From: Psychroflexus aurantiacus
GTDB taxonomy: Bacteria; Bacteroidota; Bacteroidia; Flavobacteriales; Flavobacteriaceae
Assembly: GCF_010820555.1 (NCBI RefSeq)
Contig: NZ_JAAIKD010000002.1
Location: forward strand, 248,001-312,000
DNA length: 64,000 bases
Direction: 5' to 3'
Below, in pieces: positions 36,089 to 44,987 of this stretch (position 1 is its first letter; each line of letters opens with the position of its first letter). Below the pieces are notes generated by a model. That model saw only the letters and a list, made by a program, of their open reading frames with translations. It did no database searches and had not been told where the DNA came from. The position numbers and the translations under genes were made by a program.

Positions 36089-37567
36089 CTATTTATAATC
36101 CTTAATCGCTTCGGTAGCTTCTATGATGTTGTAGTCTTTCCAGTAGCCGGTATCATATTTCTCCACTTCATCGATAAGGATATAGTCTTCAAAACTCAGA
36201 TCATTTTTAAGTTCCGGAACGATGTTTTGGTATTCAACCCCTACATATTCTATAGTTTCGATTAAATTGAACTCCATCTCAAACTCGAAGGTCAGTTTTT
36301 TACGCTTGCTTCGGTTGGGATGGTTTTCTTTAAAAGAAAGACTGCGGTTGATATAGGCATAATCCCCGTTCGTTTGTTTGATGTATTTTGGATAGTAGGT
36401 ATTGTCGCTGTTTTTAGAAAAAATCAAAAACCCGCTATCGGCAAAGGTGTTTGCTTTTATCCCCAGGACAAATTTCAAATTCACACTCATGGCTTTTCTT
36501 CCTTCTTCCAGGTCATAGGTATAACTCACCATACCAAAATCTCTGGTGTTGATATACAGATCTCCGACATATTTCCCTTTCCTGCGGTCGGGGGTAAATC
36601 GAATGTGGTAGCAAGGCTGGCCGTAAGCTTTGGTTACTCCTACCAATTCATACGCATAGTATTTTGGAGAGGTGAAAAAGTCATTTTCAAATTGTATAGC
36701 ATGCTTCTTATAAGATTCGCTACGCCAGGCGTTTTTATGGCGAAGAGTATCCGGCAGTTTCAATTGATCTTCTTCCAGGTCTTCAAGCATGTCGTTAAGC
36801 GATAAATCCCTGTCCAGAGGAATGATTCCTGATTTGACTTTAAAGGAATTGGGAGATTCCAGACTTTTTAGAAGCTCCAGAAAAACCTGATTTTGGATAT
36901 CTTCTGTATCAAACGTGGTCTTCCTATTGATTAAATTGAGCGCCTTTTGGTAATGATTGATTAAGGTATCTTCAAAGGCATAAATATCGGTCAGACGTTC
37001 ACGATAGGACGTCGATGAGGTTTGAGTAATCTTTTTCCCCAGGTTCCTTATATTCTCATTCATTTTCTGACGTTCGGATCTGTTCAGAAAAGAAGCTTTT
37101 TCTACATCGATTGCAAAGGTTTCGGCTTTGTAATCATTATTTGACCTTAAAAACACCTGGACTCTGGCATTACTGAGCTGATGATTTTCTTCCGCCTTGG
37201 CTATGAACTTTTCAAGGATATCTTCAGCCGTTAACTGCTTGTCAAATAATAAAACTTCGTCCAGTGCATAGGTTGCAGGCTTCAAACGGATCACCTGCTC
37301 GTCTTCAAAATCCTTCAACGGAATCTCAAGCCTTTCAAAGCCCATGGATGAAAAAATGATCGGGGAGTCCGTATTGGTGGTTTTAAGCTGAAGTACAAAA
37401 TAGCCTTCCGCATTGGAAATTACCCCGTAATTTTCGCCAAGCTGCACGGTGACAAAGGGAATGCCTTCCTGATTGCCGGCGTCCACCACACGCCCCCGAA
37501 GGCTTTGTGCCTGCAGTTGAATACTAAAAATGCTTAGGAGCAGAACAAGGCTAAAACTGAATTTCAT
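36089..37567 (-). CDS. Carboxypeptidase-like regulatory-domain envelope protein
   Basis: The 492-residue protein has a signal peptide (MKFSFSLVLLLSIFSIQLQAQ) and then a CarboxypepD_reg-like beta-sandwich (SLRGRVVDAGNQEGIPFVTV, GVISNAEGYFVLQL) of the kind preceding TonB-dependent receptors. There is no receptor barrel of full size; the rest is a beta-rich region (about 120-470) with RKGKYVGDLYINTRDFGMVSY. It is common in Bacteroidota and of unknown role, probably periplasmic or outer membrane. It stands alone with repeat-rich spacers on both sides. Confidence 0.82.
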   Translation of the reverse strand: MKFSFSLVLLLSIFSIQLQAQSLRGRVVDAGNQEGIPFVTVQLGENYGVISNAEGYFVLQLKTTNTDSPIIFSSMGFERLEIPLKDFEDEQVIRLKPATYALDEVLLFDKQLTAEDILEKFIAKAEENHQLSNARVQVFLRSNNDYKAETFAIDVEKASFLNRSERQKMNENIRNLGKKITQTSSTSYRERLTDIYAFEDTLINHYQKALNLINRKTTFDTEDIQNQVFLELLKSLESPNSFKVKSGIIPLDRDLSLNDMLEDLEEDQLKLPDTLRHKNAWRSESYKKHAIQFENDFFTSPKYYAYELVGVTKAYGQPCYHIRFTPDRRKGKYVGDLYINTRDFGMVSYTYDLEEGRKAMSVNLKFVLGIKANTFADSGFLIFSKNSDNTYYPKYIKQTNGDYAYINRSLSFKENHPNRSKRKKLTFEFEMEFNLIETIEYVGVEYQNIVPELKNDLSFEDYILIDEVEKYDTGYWKDYNIIEATEAIKDYK

Positions 37568-37639
37568 AGGATTGGTTTTTGGTTAGACGGTGGATGTGAA
37601 GGATTGTTACAATAAGTTTCTCCAGGGATCCCGATCATC

Positions 37640-37890
37640 AGAGCCTGTCGACATGACATTTCCGGTGGCTTCGATACAATTTCACTAGCGTGAAACCACT
37701 CAGCCACCAGTGTTGGAGTTGGTCATTGAGCCTGCCTGCGTTAACTAGGAAGGCAGACTCAGCCCAGTAGTTTCAGAGTCCAACCGTTTTTAATATCGTC
37801 TTAGTCTTGATCTAGATTTTTTATCAAAAATCAGCAATCAAAATTCACCACTCACGACTACCCTCTCACCACTCCCATCTCCCCTTACTT
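37640..37890 (+). repeat. Dispersed intergenic repeat, copy A
   Basis: This fills most of the 384-base gene-free spacer. It holds a nested hairpin at 37664-37708 (GGTGGC...GCCACC around TTTCAC-TAGC-GTGAAA). The shared tail from 37771 follows (TTCAGAGTCCAA, then a degenerate TTTTTAATATCGTCTT), and then a run of imperfect CAATC-type units. It is related to copies B, C and D. Confidence 0.75.
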
Positions 37891-37951
37891 CAACTTTGTT
37901 CAGTACAGGTGGGAAGAAGCCTGTTGATAATATTTTGACCTGCATTGCTTT

Positions 37952-38152
37952 TTAGGACGAGGCTTCGTAAATAAAAATCTCCTCAATATCCGTTTTAAAA
38001 AAGCGGGCCAGTTTAATAGCTAACATCAAACTTGGGTCAAATTTTTCTTTTTCTATGGCATTGATGGTTTGTCGGGAGACCTCTACTGCTTTGGCCAGCT
38101 GTTCCTGGGTAAGGTCATTCTGCGCACGTAAAACCTTGAGTTTGTTTTTCAT
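37952..38152 (-). CDS. Small XRE-family HTH regulator
   Basis: The 66-residue protein is essentially a single helix-turn-helix domain: LTQEQLAKAVEVSRQTINAIEKEKFDPSL, given as LTQEQLAKAVEV, SRQTINAIEK and EKFDPSL in order, resembling YozG-type regulators. It overlaps the upstream membrane-protein gene by four bases (ATGA). This pairing of a mini-regulator with an integral membrane protein is widespread and may form a membrane-linked control unit. Targets are unknown. Confidence 0.9.
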   Translation of the reverse strand: MKNKLKVLRAQNDLTQEQLAKAVEVSRQTINAIEKEKFDPSLMLAIKLARFFKTDIEEIFIYEASS

Positions 38153-38538
38153 GTGTAGCGTTTTCTGATGATGAGCAAACTGACCATGTAGGTTATCCCA
38201 ATGATCCCGACCAGAAAACCGATTTCCGCATCGGCAGCAATCAAGTTGGTCGTATCGAGTAGCGAATAGGTGATCCCGATGATAACGGTTAGGCCCAAGG
38301 TAATCCCCAAAGCCTCAAGTTGAATCTTACGCTGTAGCTCATCCAAACTATTAAACCAGTTGCGGTTGGCAATAATCATGGCAATGCCATTGACAAAGTT
38401 CAATCCCACAAAGAGGATAGTGAGCATTTGGTGGTCGTCCCAGATAAAAATGGGACCAAAGGTGGCAAGCGCCAGTGTAGCAACCCAGGACCAGGTCCAT
38501 CCCGCTAAGTTTAAAATTTTTTTTCTACTATTTTCCAT
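38149..38538 (-). CDS. Four-helix membrane protein paired with an HTH regulator
   Basis: The 129-residue protein has four predicted membrane helices (about 11-31, 33-52, 74-95, 104-123). A cytoplasmic loop, NRNWFNSLDELQRKIQLEA, lies between helices 2 and 3. I do not recognise a functional family. The gene is immediately upstream of, and overlaps, the XRE-type regulator; the two are probably cotranscribed and may work together. Confidence 0.82.
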   Translation of the reverse strand: MENSRKKILNLAGWTWSWVATLALATFGPIFIWDDHQMLTILFVGLNFVNGIAMIIANRNWFNSLDELQRKIQLEALGITLGLTVIIGITYSLLDTTNLIAADAEIGFLVGIIGITYMVSLLIIRKRYT

Positions 38539-38749
38539 TTTGAAAAGTAATTAAGATTATACATTATGTAAATAAGACTTTACAAAAATATATCAATAAT
38601 TTGAAATGTAAAGTTTAATTTACATTTATTTTTAAATTAAAATCAAAATGACTGGTTCTGCTGGATTTACATCCGATGGGGGGAGCTTGATACTGGACCG
38701 ATTTAAGAGATAAATCGGGTAATTTCCAAAGATTAACGACTACGAATTT

Positions 38750-39433
38750 TCATTTTTTAGGCAAATTTTTCAAAATATCATCTACAGAGGCTCGCTGATT
38801 GTAATCCGGATTGAAATGTTTATAGATAATTTCACCCTGGGTATTGAGGATATAGGTAGCCGGTACGGGTAAGATGGCCTTTTGGCTTGTATTTGTTTCG
38901 CTTATTGAGGCGTTTAGATTTGTTTGGATCATCTCCTGATATTCCTCAGTGACTTCAAAAAGCACATCAAAAGCCTTCATGACAGACCCGTCCGTATCGG
39001 ACACCACCGTAACATTCAAACCCGTTTCATTTTTTGTGGTTTCTATGTTTTCATAAGTTTCCGGTGTTACGGCCAGAAGCCTGGCCCCTGTTGCTTTAAG
39101 CTCATCACTCCGTTCCGAAAATTTAGATAAATACCGACTACAGGACGGACACCAGTAGCCTCTGTAAAAGATAATGACCAAAGGCTGGTCTTTATAAAGT
39201 GAAGCCAGGCTCATCTGCTCTCCCGCAGAGGTAGTCATTAGGAGCTCTGGGGCTTTATCCCCTGTGTTCAGACCCTTAGGCTGATTCGTATCGCTTATGC
39301 CAAATTGCTTAAGAGACCGGGGTTGTGTTACTAAAGGATTTGTTTTTACTTCCTCGGATGCATCCTGAACGCTGTTTTGTTTACAGGCACTCAGGCACAG
39401 CAGTAAAGACAGAAAAAAGAAAGGTGTTTTCAT
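38750..39433 (-). CDS. Peroxiredoxin-like (AhpC/TSA) lipoprotein
   Basis: The start was placed at 39433 (MKTPFFFLSLLLCLSAC), giving a lipoprotein signal with lipidated Cys17; 15 extra upstream residues are possible but would spoil the signal. The 227-residue protein has a thioredoxin/AhpC-TSA domain with VIIFYRGYWCPSCSRYLSKF. The CPSC pair replaces the usual single peroxidatic Cys context, as in peroxiredoxin-like 2 proteins. It may reduce peroxides or thiols in the periplasm. Monocistronic. Confidence 0.86.
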   Translation of the reverse strand: MKTPFFFLSLLLCLSACKQNSVQDASEEVKTNPLVTQPRSLKQFGISDTNQPKGLNTGDKAPELLMTTSAGEQMSLASLYKDQPLVIIFYRGYWCPSCSRYLSKFSERSDELKATGARLLAVTPETYENIETTKNETGLNVTVVSDTDGSVMKAFDVLFEVTEEYQEMIQTNLNASISETNTSQKAILPVPATYILNTQGEIIYKHFNPDYNQRASVDDILKNLPKK

Positions 39434-39550
39434 AAGTTGAGGTTTAATAGATAAGCTCAAAGGGCTTAGACCCTGCAAAGTACTAAATTCAACATTATTT
39501 TTTTAAAAGTCAGAGCATAATGCTTTAGCCTGAGTGATCAGCCTTTGTCA

Positions 39551-39632
39551 AGGTTCAAGGGTTAAAGGTGAAAGGTGAAGGGTGAGCAGAAGAAGCAGGA
39601 GTCAGGAAACATGAACCAGGAGCCACGACTTG
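39551..39632 (+). repeat. Purine-rich dispersed repeat, copy 2
   Basis: It contains GGTGAAAGGTGAAGGGTGA, AGAAGCAGGAGTCAGGAAAC and AGGAGCCACGACTTGG, parallel to the blocks at 35812-35868. It runs directly into dispersed repeat copy B. Confidence 0.6.
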
Positions 39633-39800
39633 GCTTCGATATATCTACGATATCTGTCGGGACACCCACCTGCTAGGCATTCGGACAGGCTCAGCTCCCA
39701 GCACGTTCAGAGTCCAATAGTTTTTATCATCGTCTTCGTCTACGTTTTTATCAAAAATACACAATCCCCAATCAAAAATCTCCACTCCCGTTTTCCCATA
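39633..39800 (+). repeat. Dispersed intergenic repeat, copy B
   Basis: It begins GGCTTCGATA and contains at 39697-39736 a 40-base stretch identical to 41555-41594. Degenerate CAATC units follow, ending CTCCACTCCCG. It lies in the 481-base gene-free spacer before the esterase gene. Copy C, in the same orientation, follows that gene. Confidence 0.85.
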
Positions 39801-39914
39801 CTTCGGCCTGACCCAGCCACCAGCGCATCGAGAACTCGGCTTAAAGCATCAAAAAAATAGAGGAATGCCATTAAAACTTTTATACCTATTTTTATCTGGT
39901 TTAAAATCAATACT

Positions 39915-41447
39915 ATGAAAAGCCTGGTTCTATCCTTTCTGCTCCTTTTAGGAGCTGCAGTTTCTGCTCAACATCCAACCTCCGAAATGAGCTTTGCGAT
40001 AACCGTTTCCGAAGAAGTGAAATCCGTTTTCCAGCCTGAGGGTCGCTTGTTTATCTACGTTTCTGAAGCTGAAGAGCCTGAGCCCAGATTTTCTTCCGTT
40101 TTTGGTGATGGATATAAATTTGCTAAAAACATTCAGGGATGGGACAGCAGTCAGGTGCTCAATCTGGAGGGACATGATGAATTGATCACCACCGCAGACT
40201 GGGACTTTAGCGCTGTACCTGAAGGGGAGTATTTCGTTCAGGTGCTTTGGAAGCAAAATGACGAATCGCGAAGCAATACGCCACATAATCTATACAGCAG
40301 ACCTGTATTTATTCAGCTGGAAGGCAACCAACACGTGGACATCGCCTTAACTGAAATCATCCCTGAACGCAGCCTTGTCAGTCATGACTTAGTGAAGTTT
40401 TTTACCTTCGAAAGTGAAGTGCTTTCCAACTGGTGGAATAAATCCGTTTCCTTAAAAGCCTCTGTATTGTTGCCCTCGGGATACACCATGAATCCAGATC
40501 AAAACTACCCTGTACGTTATAATATCGGAGGCTACGGATCGCGGTACACCCGAGTCAATGCGTTAGCAGAGGATTCTGAATTTATGGACTGGTGGACAGG
40601 TCCTGAGGCGCCACAAATCATTACGGTGTTTTTAGATGGGGAAGGGCCCTTTGGCGATCCTTATCAGCTGGATTCTCAAAACAGCGGCCCTTATGGAGAA
40701 GCTTTGATCTCCGAATTGATTCCTCGTCTTGAAAAGGAATTCCGAATAACAGGTTCGGCTAACACCCGGTTTTTAGATGGCTGCTCTACAGGCGGATGGG
40801 TTTCCCTGGCCCTGCAATTGTTCTATCCGGAACATTTTAACGGGTGCTGGTCCTACAGCCCGGATCCTGTAAGTTTTCGGCATATGCAACTGGTGAATAT
40901 TTATGAGGATGACAATGCATTCTATAACGCTGCAGATTACCTAATTCCAAGCATGAGAGATGTCTATGGAAATCCCAGGTTTTCCATTAAACAGGAAATC
41001 ACCGACGAAAATGTCCAGGGCTATTCCAATACCTACACGACTTCAGGTGGCCAGTGGGGCGGATGGAATGCGCTGTACAGCCCAAAAGGTGAAGATGGTT
41101 TGCCAAAACCCCTTTTTGACCATGAGACCGGAGTTATAGACAGCACTGTTGCAGCCCATTGGAAGCATTACGACTTACTGAAATATACCCGGGATAACTG
41201 GTCGAGTCTGGGTCCTAAAATACAGGATAAGATTTACATCTGGATGGGCGATATGGATAATTTCTACCTCAATAACGCGATGCGGTTGTTTGAAGCTTAT
41301 TTAAATGAAACCTCTGCTCCTGAATCCAACGCTGAAATTGTCTTTTCTCCCATGAAAGGCCATTGTACGGACTATTCTCATCGAAAGGTTTTGGAACAAA
41401 TTCAAAAGAGATTGCTTGCGCTGGAGGCAGTAGAAACAGGGGAATGA
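39915..41447 (+). CDS. Secreted esterase-family alpha/beta hydrolase
   Basis: The 510-residue protein has a signal peptide (MKSLVLSFLLLLGAAVSAQ). An N-terminal region of about 180 residues of unknown fold is followed by a putative-esterase (PF00756-like) domain. The nucleophile elbow is G289-C-S291-T-G, and the likely acid and base lie in GDMDNFYLNN and MKGHCTDYSH. The natural substrate is unknown; relatives include feruloyl esterases and enterobactin hydrolases. It is monocistronic and bracketed by repeat copies B and C in direct orientation. Confidence 0.85.
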   Translation: MKSLVLSFLLLLGAAVSAQHPTSEMSFAITVSEEVKSVFQPEGRLFIYVSEAEEPEPRFSSVFGDGYKFAKNIQGWDSSQVLNLEGHDELITTADWDFSAVPEGEYFVQVLWKQNDESRSNTPHNLYSRPVFIQLEGNQHVDIALTEIIPERSLVSHDLVKFFTFESEVLSNWWNKSVSLKASVLLPSGYTMNPDQNYPVRYNIGGYGSRYTRVNALAEDSEFMDWWTGPEAPQIITVFLDGEGPFGDPYQLDSQNSGPYGEALISELIPRLEKEFRITGSANTRFLDGCSTGGWVSLALQLFYPEHFNGCWSYSPDPVSFRHMQLVNIYEDDNAFYNAADYLIPSMRDVYGNPRFSIKQEITDENVQGYSNTYTTSGGQWGGWNALYSPKGEDGLPKPLFDHETGVIDSTVAAHWKHYDLLKYTRDNWSSLGPKIQDKIYIWMGDMDNFYLNNAMRLFEAYLNETSAPESNAEIVFSPMKGHCTDYSHRKVLEQIQKRLLALEAVETGE

Positions 41448-41449
41448 TG

Positions 41450-41665
41450 GTGTTAGTGGCTCCGATACGATTCTCCTACCTTCGAATCTCTTAGTCACCA
41501 GAGGTCCACATGGTCTTTGCTTTTGCCTGAATGTCTTTGGCGGACAGGTCAGCCCCCAGCACGTTCAGAGTCCAATAGTTTTTATCATCGTCTTGGTTTT
41601 GGTTTTAGATCTTAAATCAGCAATCCCTAATCTCCAATCAAAAATCTTCACTCCCACACCCCAAA
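41450..41665 (+). repeat. Dispersed intergenic repeat, copy C
   Basis: It opens at the esterase stop with GTGGCTCCGATACGATTC, in which GATTC pairs with GAATC downstream. The 40-base block identical to copy B is at 41555-41594. Imperfect CAATC units and a TTCACTCCC end follow. It fills most of the 325-base gene-free spacer. Confidence 0.85.
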
Positions 41666-41772
41666 TGAAGTCAGTGGAAATTTTAGGTTTTAGATAAAAA
41701 GCATATTTTTATCCGCTGTTAGCGGTGCCGTGGGCCGCTGCTTAAATTCACACCCATTCAAGCTTTAAACAC

Positions 41773-43125
41773 ATGAATCAGGATATTTTAATTAAAAACG
41801 CTAGCATCATCAACGAGGGGCGCTCTGTCGTTGGCGATGTGCGGATTTCAAACGGACGCATACAAAAGATCGGAACCCTGGAGCCTGAGGGCGAAGTCCG
41901 GGTCATAGATGCCACGGGTAAGGTCTTACTGCCGGGGATTATAGATGCGCAGGTGCATTTCAGAGATCCGGGACTGACGCACAAAGCCGATTTATACACC
42001 GAAAGCAAAGCGGCTGTGGTCGGAGGAGTCACCTCCTTTATAGACATGCCCAACACCGTCCCCAATACCTTAAGCCTGGAACGTCTGCAGGAAAAGTTTG
42101 ACATCGCAGCCGGGAAATCCCTGGCCAACTACTCCTTTTTCCTGGGGGTGAACGGCGATAATATCGATGAGGTCCTCGCGATGGATACCAGTCAGCTGAT
42201 TGGCGTGTCGGACGATGGCCTGTACTTTACTAAAAAAGGAAACCTGCTGGCCGATAGCCCTGAAAAAATGGAGAAGCTGTTTGCCAACTGCAAGTCCATC
42301 ATCGCCATTCACTCCGAAAAAGAAGAAATCGTGGAGGCCAACGAAGAGGCCTTTAGAGAAAAATACGGGGAAGATCTCCCGGCTAAGTTTCACCCGCTCA
42401 TCCGCAGCGAACGCGGCTGTTTCGAAGCTACTGAGCGCGCCATCGCCATCGCTGAAAAGCACAAAGCCAGGCTGCATATTCTTCACCTGACGACCGAAGC
42501 CGAGACCCACCTCTTTCGGAATGATATTCCCCTGCAGGAAAAAAACATCACCACCGAAGTCTCGGTGCATCACCTGTGGTTTTCGGACCGGGATTACGAG
42601 CGTCTGGGCATGCGCATCAAATGGAACCCCGCCATCAAGACCGAAGCAGACCGAAAAGGCCTTTTAAAAAGTTTGCTGGAGGATAAAATTGACCTGATCA
42701 CCACCGATCACGCACCGCATACTCTGGAGGAAAAGCAACAGACCTATTTCAAATCCATGTCGGGAGCTCCCATGGTGCAGCATTCGCTGAACTGCATGCT
42801 GGAGTTTTATAAACAGGGACTGATTTCCCTAGAGAAACTCGTGGAGAAGATGTGCCATAACCCGGCGATTCTCTACGACATGACCCATCGCGGCTATATC
42901 CGCGAGGGCTATTATGCCGACCTGGTTCTGGTCGACCTAGACAGCCCCTGGACGGTAGCTAAAGACAATATTCTCTACAAATGCGGCTGGTCGCCGCTGG
43001 AAGGCACTCTCTTTCAGACTCAGGTGACCCATACCTTTGTCAACGGGAATCTCATCTACGATTCGGGGACCTTTCACGAACAGGCCTACGGGCTGCCCAT
43101 CGCCTTCGGGTCTAAATCGAAGTAA
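41773..43125 (+). CDS. Dihydroorotase-family amidohydrolase
   Basis: The 450-residue protein resembles class I dihydroorotase: DAQVHFRDPGLTHKADLYTE, then FIDMPNTVPNT, HILHLTTEAET, and DHAPHTLEEKQ near residue 315. The first metal-ligand His of the HxH motif is Gln (Q60-V-H62), a variant I recall from other Bacteroidota dihydroorotases. The enzyme should cyclise carbamoyl aspartate for pyrimidines, with pyrB supplying substrate. A hydantoinase-like role is possible. It leads a GC-rich three-gene block, five bases before the Sua5 gene. Confidence 0.88.
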   Translation: MNQDILIKNASIINEGRSVVGDVRISNGRIQKIGTLEPEGEVRVIDATGKVLLPGIIDAQVHFRDPGLTHKADLYTESKAAVVGGVTSFIDMPNTVPNTLSLERLQEKFDIAAGKSLANYSFFLGVNGDNIDEVLAMDTSQLIGVSDDGLYFTKKGNLLADSPEKMEKLFANCKSIIAIHSEKEEIVEANEEAFREKYGEDLPAKFHPLIRSERGCFEATERAIAIAEKHKARLHILHLTTEAETHLFRNDIPLQEKNITTEVSVHHLWFSDRDYERLGMRIKWNPAIKTEADRKGLLKSLLEDKIDLITTDHAPHTLEEKQQTYFKSMSGAPMVQHSLNCMLEFYKQGLISLEKLVEKMCHNPAILYDMTHRGYIREGYYADLVLVDLDSPWTVAKDNILYKCGWSPLEGTLFQTQVTHTFVNGNLIYDSGTFHEQAYGLPIAFGSKSK

Positions 43126-43130
43126 CTTCT

Positions 43131-44090
43131 ATGAGCATAATCTCCAGCGACATCCACAAAGCCATCGCCCTCTTGAACCAGGAGGAGGTGGTAGCTATTC
43201 CTACAGAGACCGTCTACGGACTGGCAGGAAATATTTACAGTGAAAAAGCCATCCGAAAGATTTTTGACGTCAAGCAAAGGCCCTTATTCAATCCCTTAAT
43301 AGTTCATGTGCATGCTGTCGATCAGCTGGAGGCGCTGGTGAGTGAATTTCCCGAAAAAGCCCGACTGCTGGCTGATGCCTTCTGGCCGGGTCCGCTGACC
43401 CTGATTCTCAAGAAAAAACCCAGCGTCCCCGATCTGATCACCGGAGGCAAAGACAGTGTGGCGGTAAGAATTCCCCGACATCCTGTGACTCTGGAGCTGC
43501 TGCGGCATCTGGATTTCCCGCTGGCGGCCCCCAGTGCGAATCCCTTCAACCGGATCAGTCCAACGTCTTCCAAACATGTGGAAGCCTATTTTAAGGACCG
43601 CCTCAAGCTGGTGCTGGAAGGCGGCGACTGTCAGGCAGGCATTGAATCCACCATCATCGGTTTTGAAGACGGGGAGCCCGTGCTGTACCGACTCGGTTCC
43701 ATCGCGGTGGAGGAGATCGAGCAGGTGGCAGGTCCGCTCAGCATCCGGAACAAAAAGGAACACGCTCCCGAGGCGCCGGGCATGCTGGCAAAGCATTACG
43801 CCCCGCAAACCAAAACCCTCCTGGTGGAGGATATCGACAGCTTTATACAAAACACCGACTATGCCAGGATAGGCGCTATCAGTTTTTCTGAGTACGTAAA
43901 AGGCCTGGAAGAGGAAAGGGTTCAGGTGTTATCGCCGGCCGGAGACCTCAAAGAAGCGGCGTCTAACTTATACAGCGCCCTGCACAAGCTGGACAGTCTG
44001 GGGCTGGACATTATTATCGCCCAGAGGTTCCCGGAGGAGGGGCTGGGGAAATCCATCAACGACAGGCTGGAACGCGCCACCTCCTCATAA
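43131..44090 (+). CDS. L-threonylcarbamoyladenylate synthase (Sua5 type)
   Basis: The 319-residue protein has the YrdC domain (EEVVAIPTETVYGLAGN, KQRPLFNPLIVHV, DSVAVRIPRHPVT, PLAAPSANPFNRISPTS) in residues 1-190 and the C-terminal Sua5 domain (APGMLAKHYAP). It makes threonylcarbamoyl-AMP from Thr, bicarbonate and ATP for the t6A modification of ANN-decoding tRNAs. Both domains are complete. It is probably cotranscribed with the dihydroorotase and the downstream DUF6671-like gene. Confidence 0.95.
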   Translation: MSIISSDIHKAIALLNQEEVVAIPTETVYGLAGNIYSEKAIRKIFDVKQRPLFNPLIVHVHAVDQLEALVSEFPEKARLLADAFWPGPLTLILKKKPSVPDLITGGKDSVAVRIPRHPVTLELLRHLDFPLAAPSANPFNRISPTSSKHVEAYFKDRLKLVLEGGDCQAGIESTIIGFEDGEPVLYRLGSIAVEEIEQVAGPLSIRNKKEHAPEAPGMLAKHYAPQTKTLLVEDIDSFIQNTDYARIGAISFSEYVKGLEEERVQVLSPAGDLKEAASNLYSALHKLDSLGLDIIIAQRFPEEGLGKSINDRLERATSS

Positions 44091-44099
44091 TCCTGTAGC

Positions 44100-44948
44100 A
44101 TGCCCAAGCCCGTATTTAAAAACAGAAAACTTCTCATCGCCACCAAACACGGCAAGGAAAAAGTCATTGCGCCCATTCTGGAAGCCGCTTTGGGGGTGAA
44201 GTGTATCGTTAATGAGGACTTCGACACCGACAGCCTGGGTACCTTTACCGGCGAAGTAGAGCGGGAGCTGGACCCGGTGGCCAACGCCAGGCAAAAATGC
44301 CTGATGGCCATGGCGCAGAGCAACTGTGACCTGGGCGTGGCCAGTGAAGGCTCTTTTGGAGCGCATCCCTCGCTGTTTTTCGTGAATGCCGATGATGAGT
44401 TTCTGATGTTTATAGATCAAAAAAACAAGCTGGAGATTATCGTCCGGGAGCTGAGTATGGAAACCAACTTCAACGGACAGGAGGTCCGCAGCCTGCAGGA
44501 GCTCACCGACTTCTGTGAGCGGGTGAAGTTCCCTTCGCATGCCGTGATTCTGCGTGCCTCCAAAACCGATACCGCTCAGCTGGTTAAAGGCATCACCGAC
44601 ACCGCCCGTCTGGAAGAAGCGTTTCATGCTCTACTTAAGACCACCGATACTGTCTACGCCGAAACCGATATGCGGGCGATGTACAACCCCACCCGGATGC
44701 AGGTCATACAGGCCGCAGCCCAAAAGCTGGCTGACAAGATAAACTCCTGCTGCCCCAGCTGCGAAACGCCCGGCTTTGGCATCACCGCAGTGAAACCCGG
44801 TTTAGCCTGTAAACTCTGCGGCTCGCCCACCAAATCCACTCTCAGCCATAGCTATACCTGCCAGGACTGCGAGTATACCAAGGAAGTGAGGCATCCCCAC
44901 GGAAAAACCTTCGAAGACCCCATGTACTGCGATTATTGCAATCCCTAG
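44100..44948 (+). CDS. DUF6671-like protein with C-terminal zinc-ribbon cysteines
   Basis: The 282-residue protein of unknown function has an alpha/beta N-terminal part (KLLIATKHGKEKVIAPILEA, SEGSFGAHPSLFFVNADDEF). The C-terminal 65 residues hold four Cys pairs (CCPSC, CKLC, CQDC, CDYC), which form two zinc ribbons. It resembles proteins labelled DUF6671. The ribbons suggest nucleic-acid or protein binding. The gene is nine bases after the Sua5 stop in the GC-rich block, so a link to tRNA or translation is possible but only inferred from context. Confidence 0.78.
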   Translation: MPKPVFKNRKLLIATKHGKEKVIAPILEAALGVKCIVNEDFDTDSLGTFTGEVERELDPVANARQKCLMAMAQSNCDLGVASEGSFGAHPSLFFVNADDEFLMFIDQKNKLEIIVRELSMETNFNGQEVRSLQELTDFCERVKFPSHAVILRASKTDTAQLVKGITDTARLEEAFHALLKTTDTVYAETDMRAMYNPTRMQVIQAAAQKLADKINSCCPSCETPGFGITAVKPGLACKLCGSPTKSTLSHSYTCQDCEYTKEVRHPHGKTFEDPMYCDYCNP

Positions 44949-44987
44949 GCTTAAGTAAGACCTGCGTTTCTTAGCAGAGACAGTCAA

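Noticed and set aside
37640-41665. CAATC-rich repeats considered as a CRISPR array
   Set aside because: Units are short, imperfect and irregular, with no constant repeat/spacer rhythm and no cas genes.
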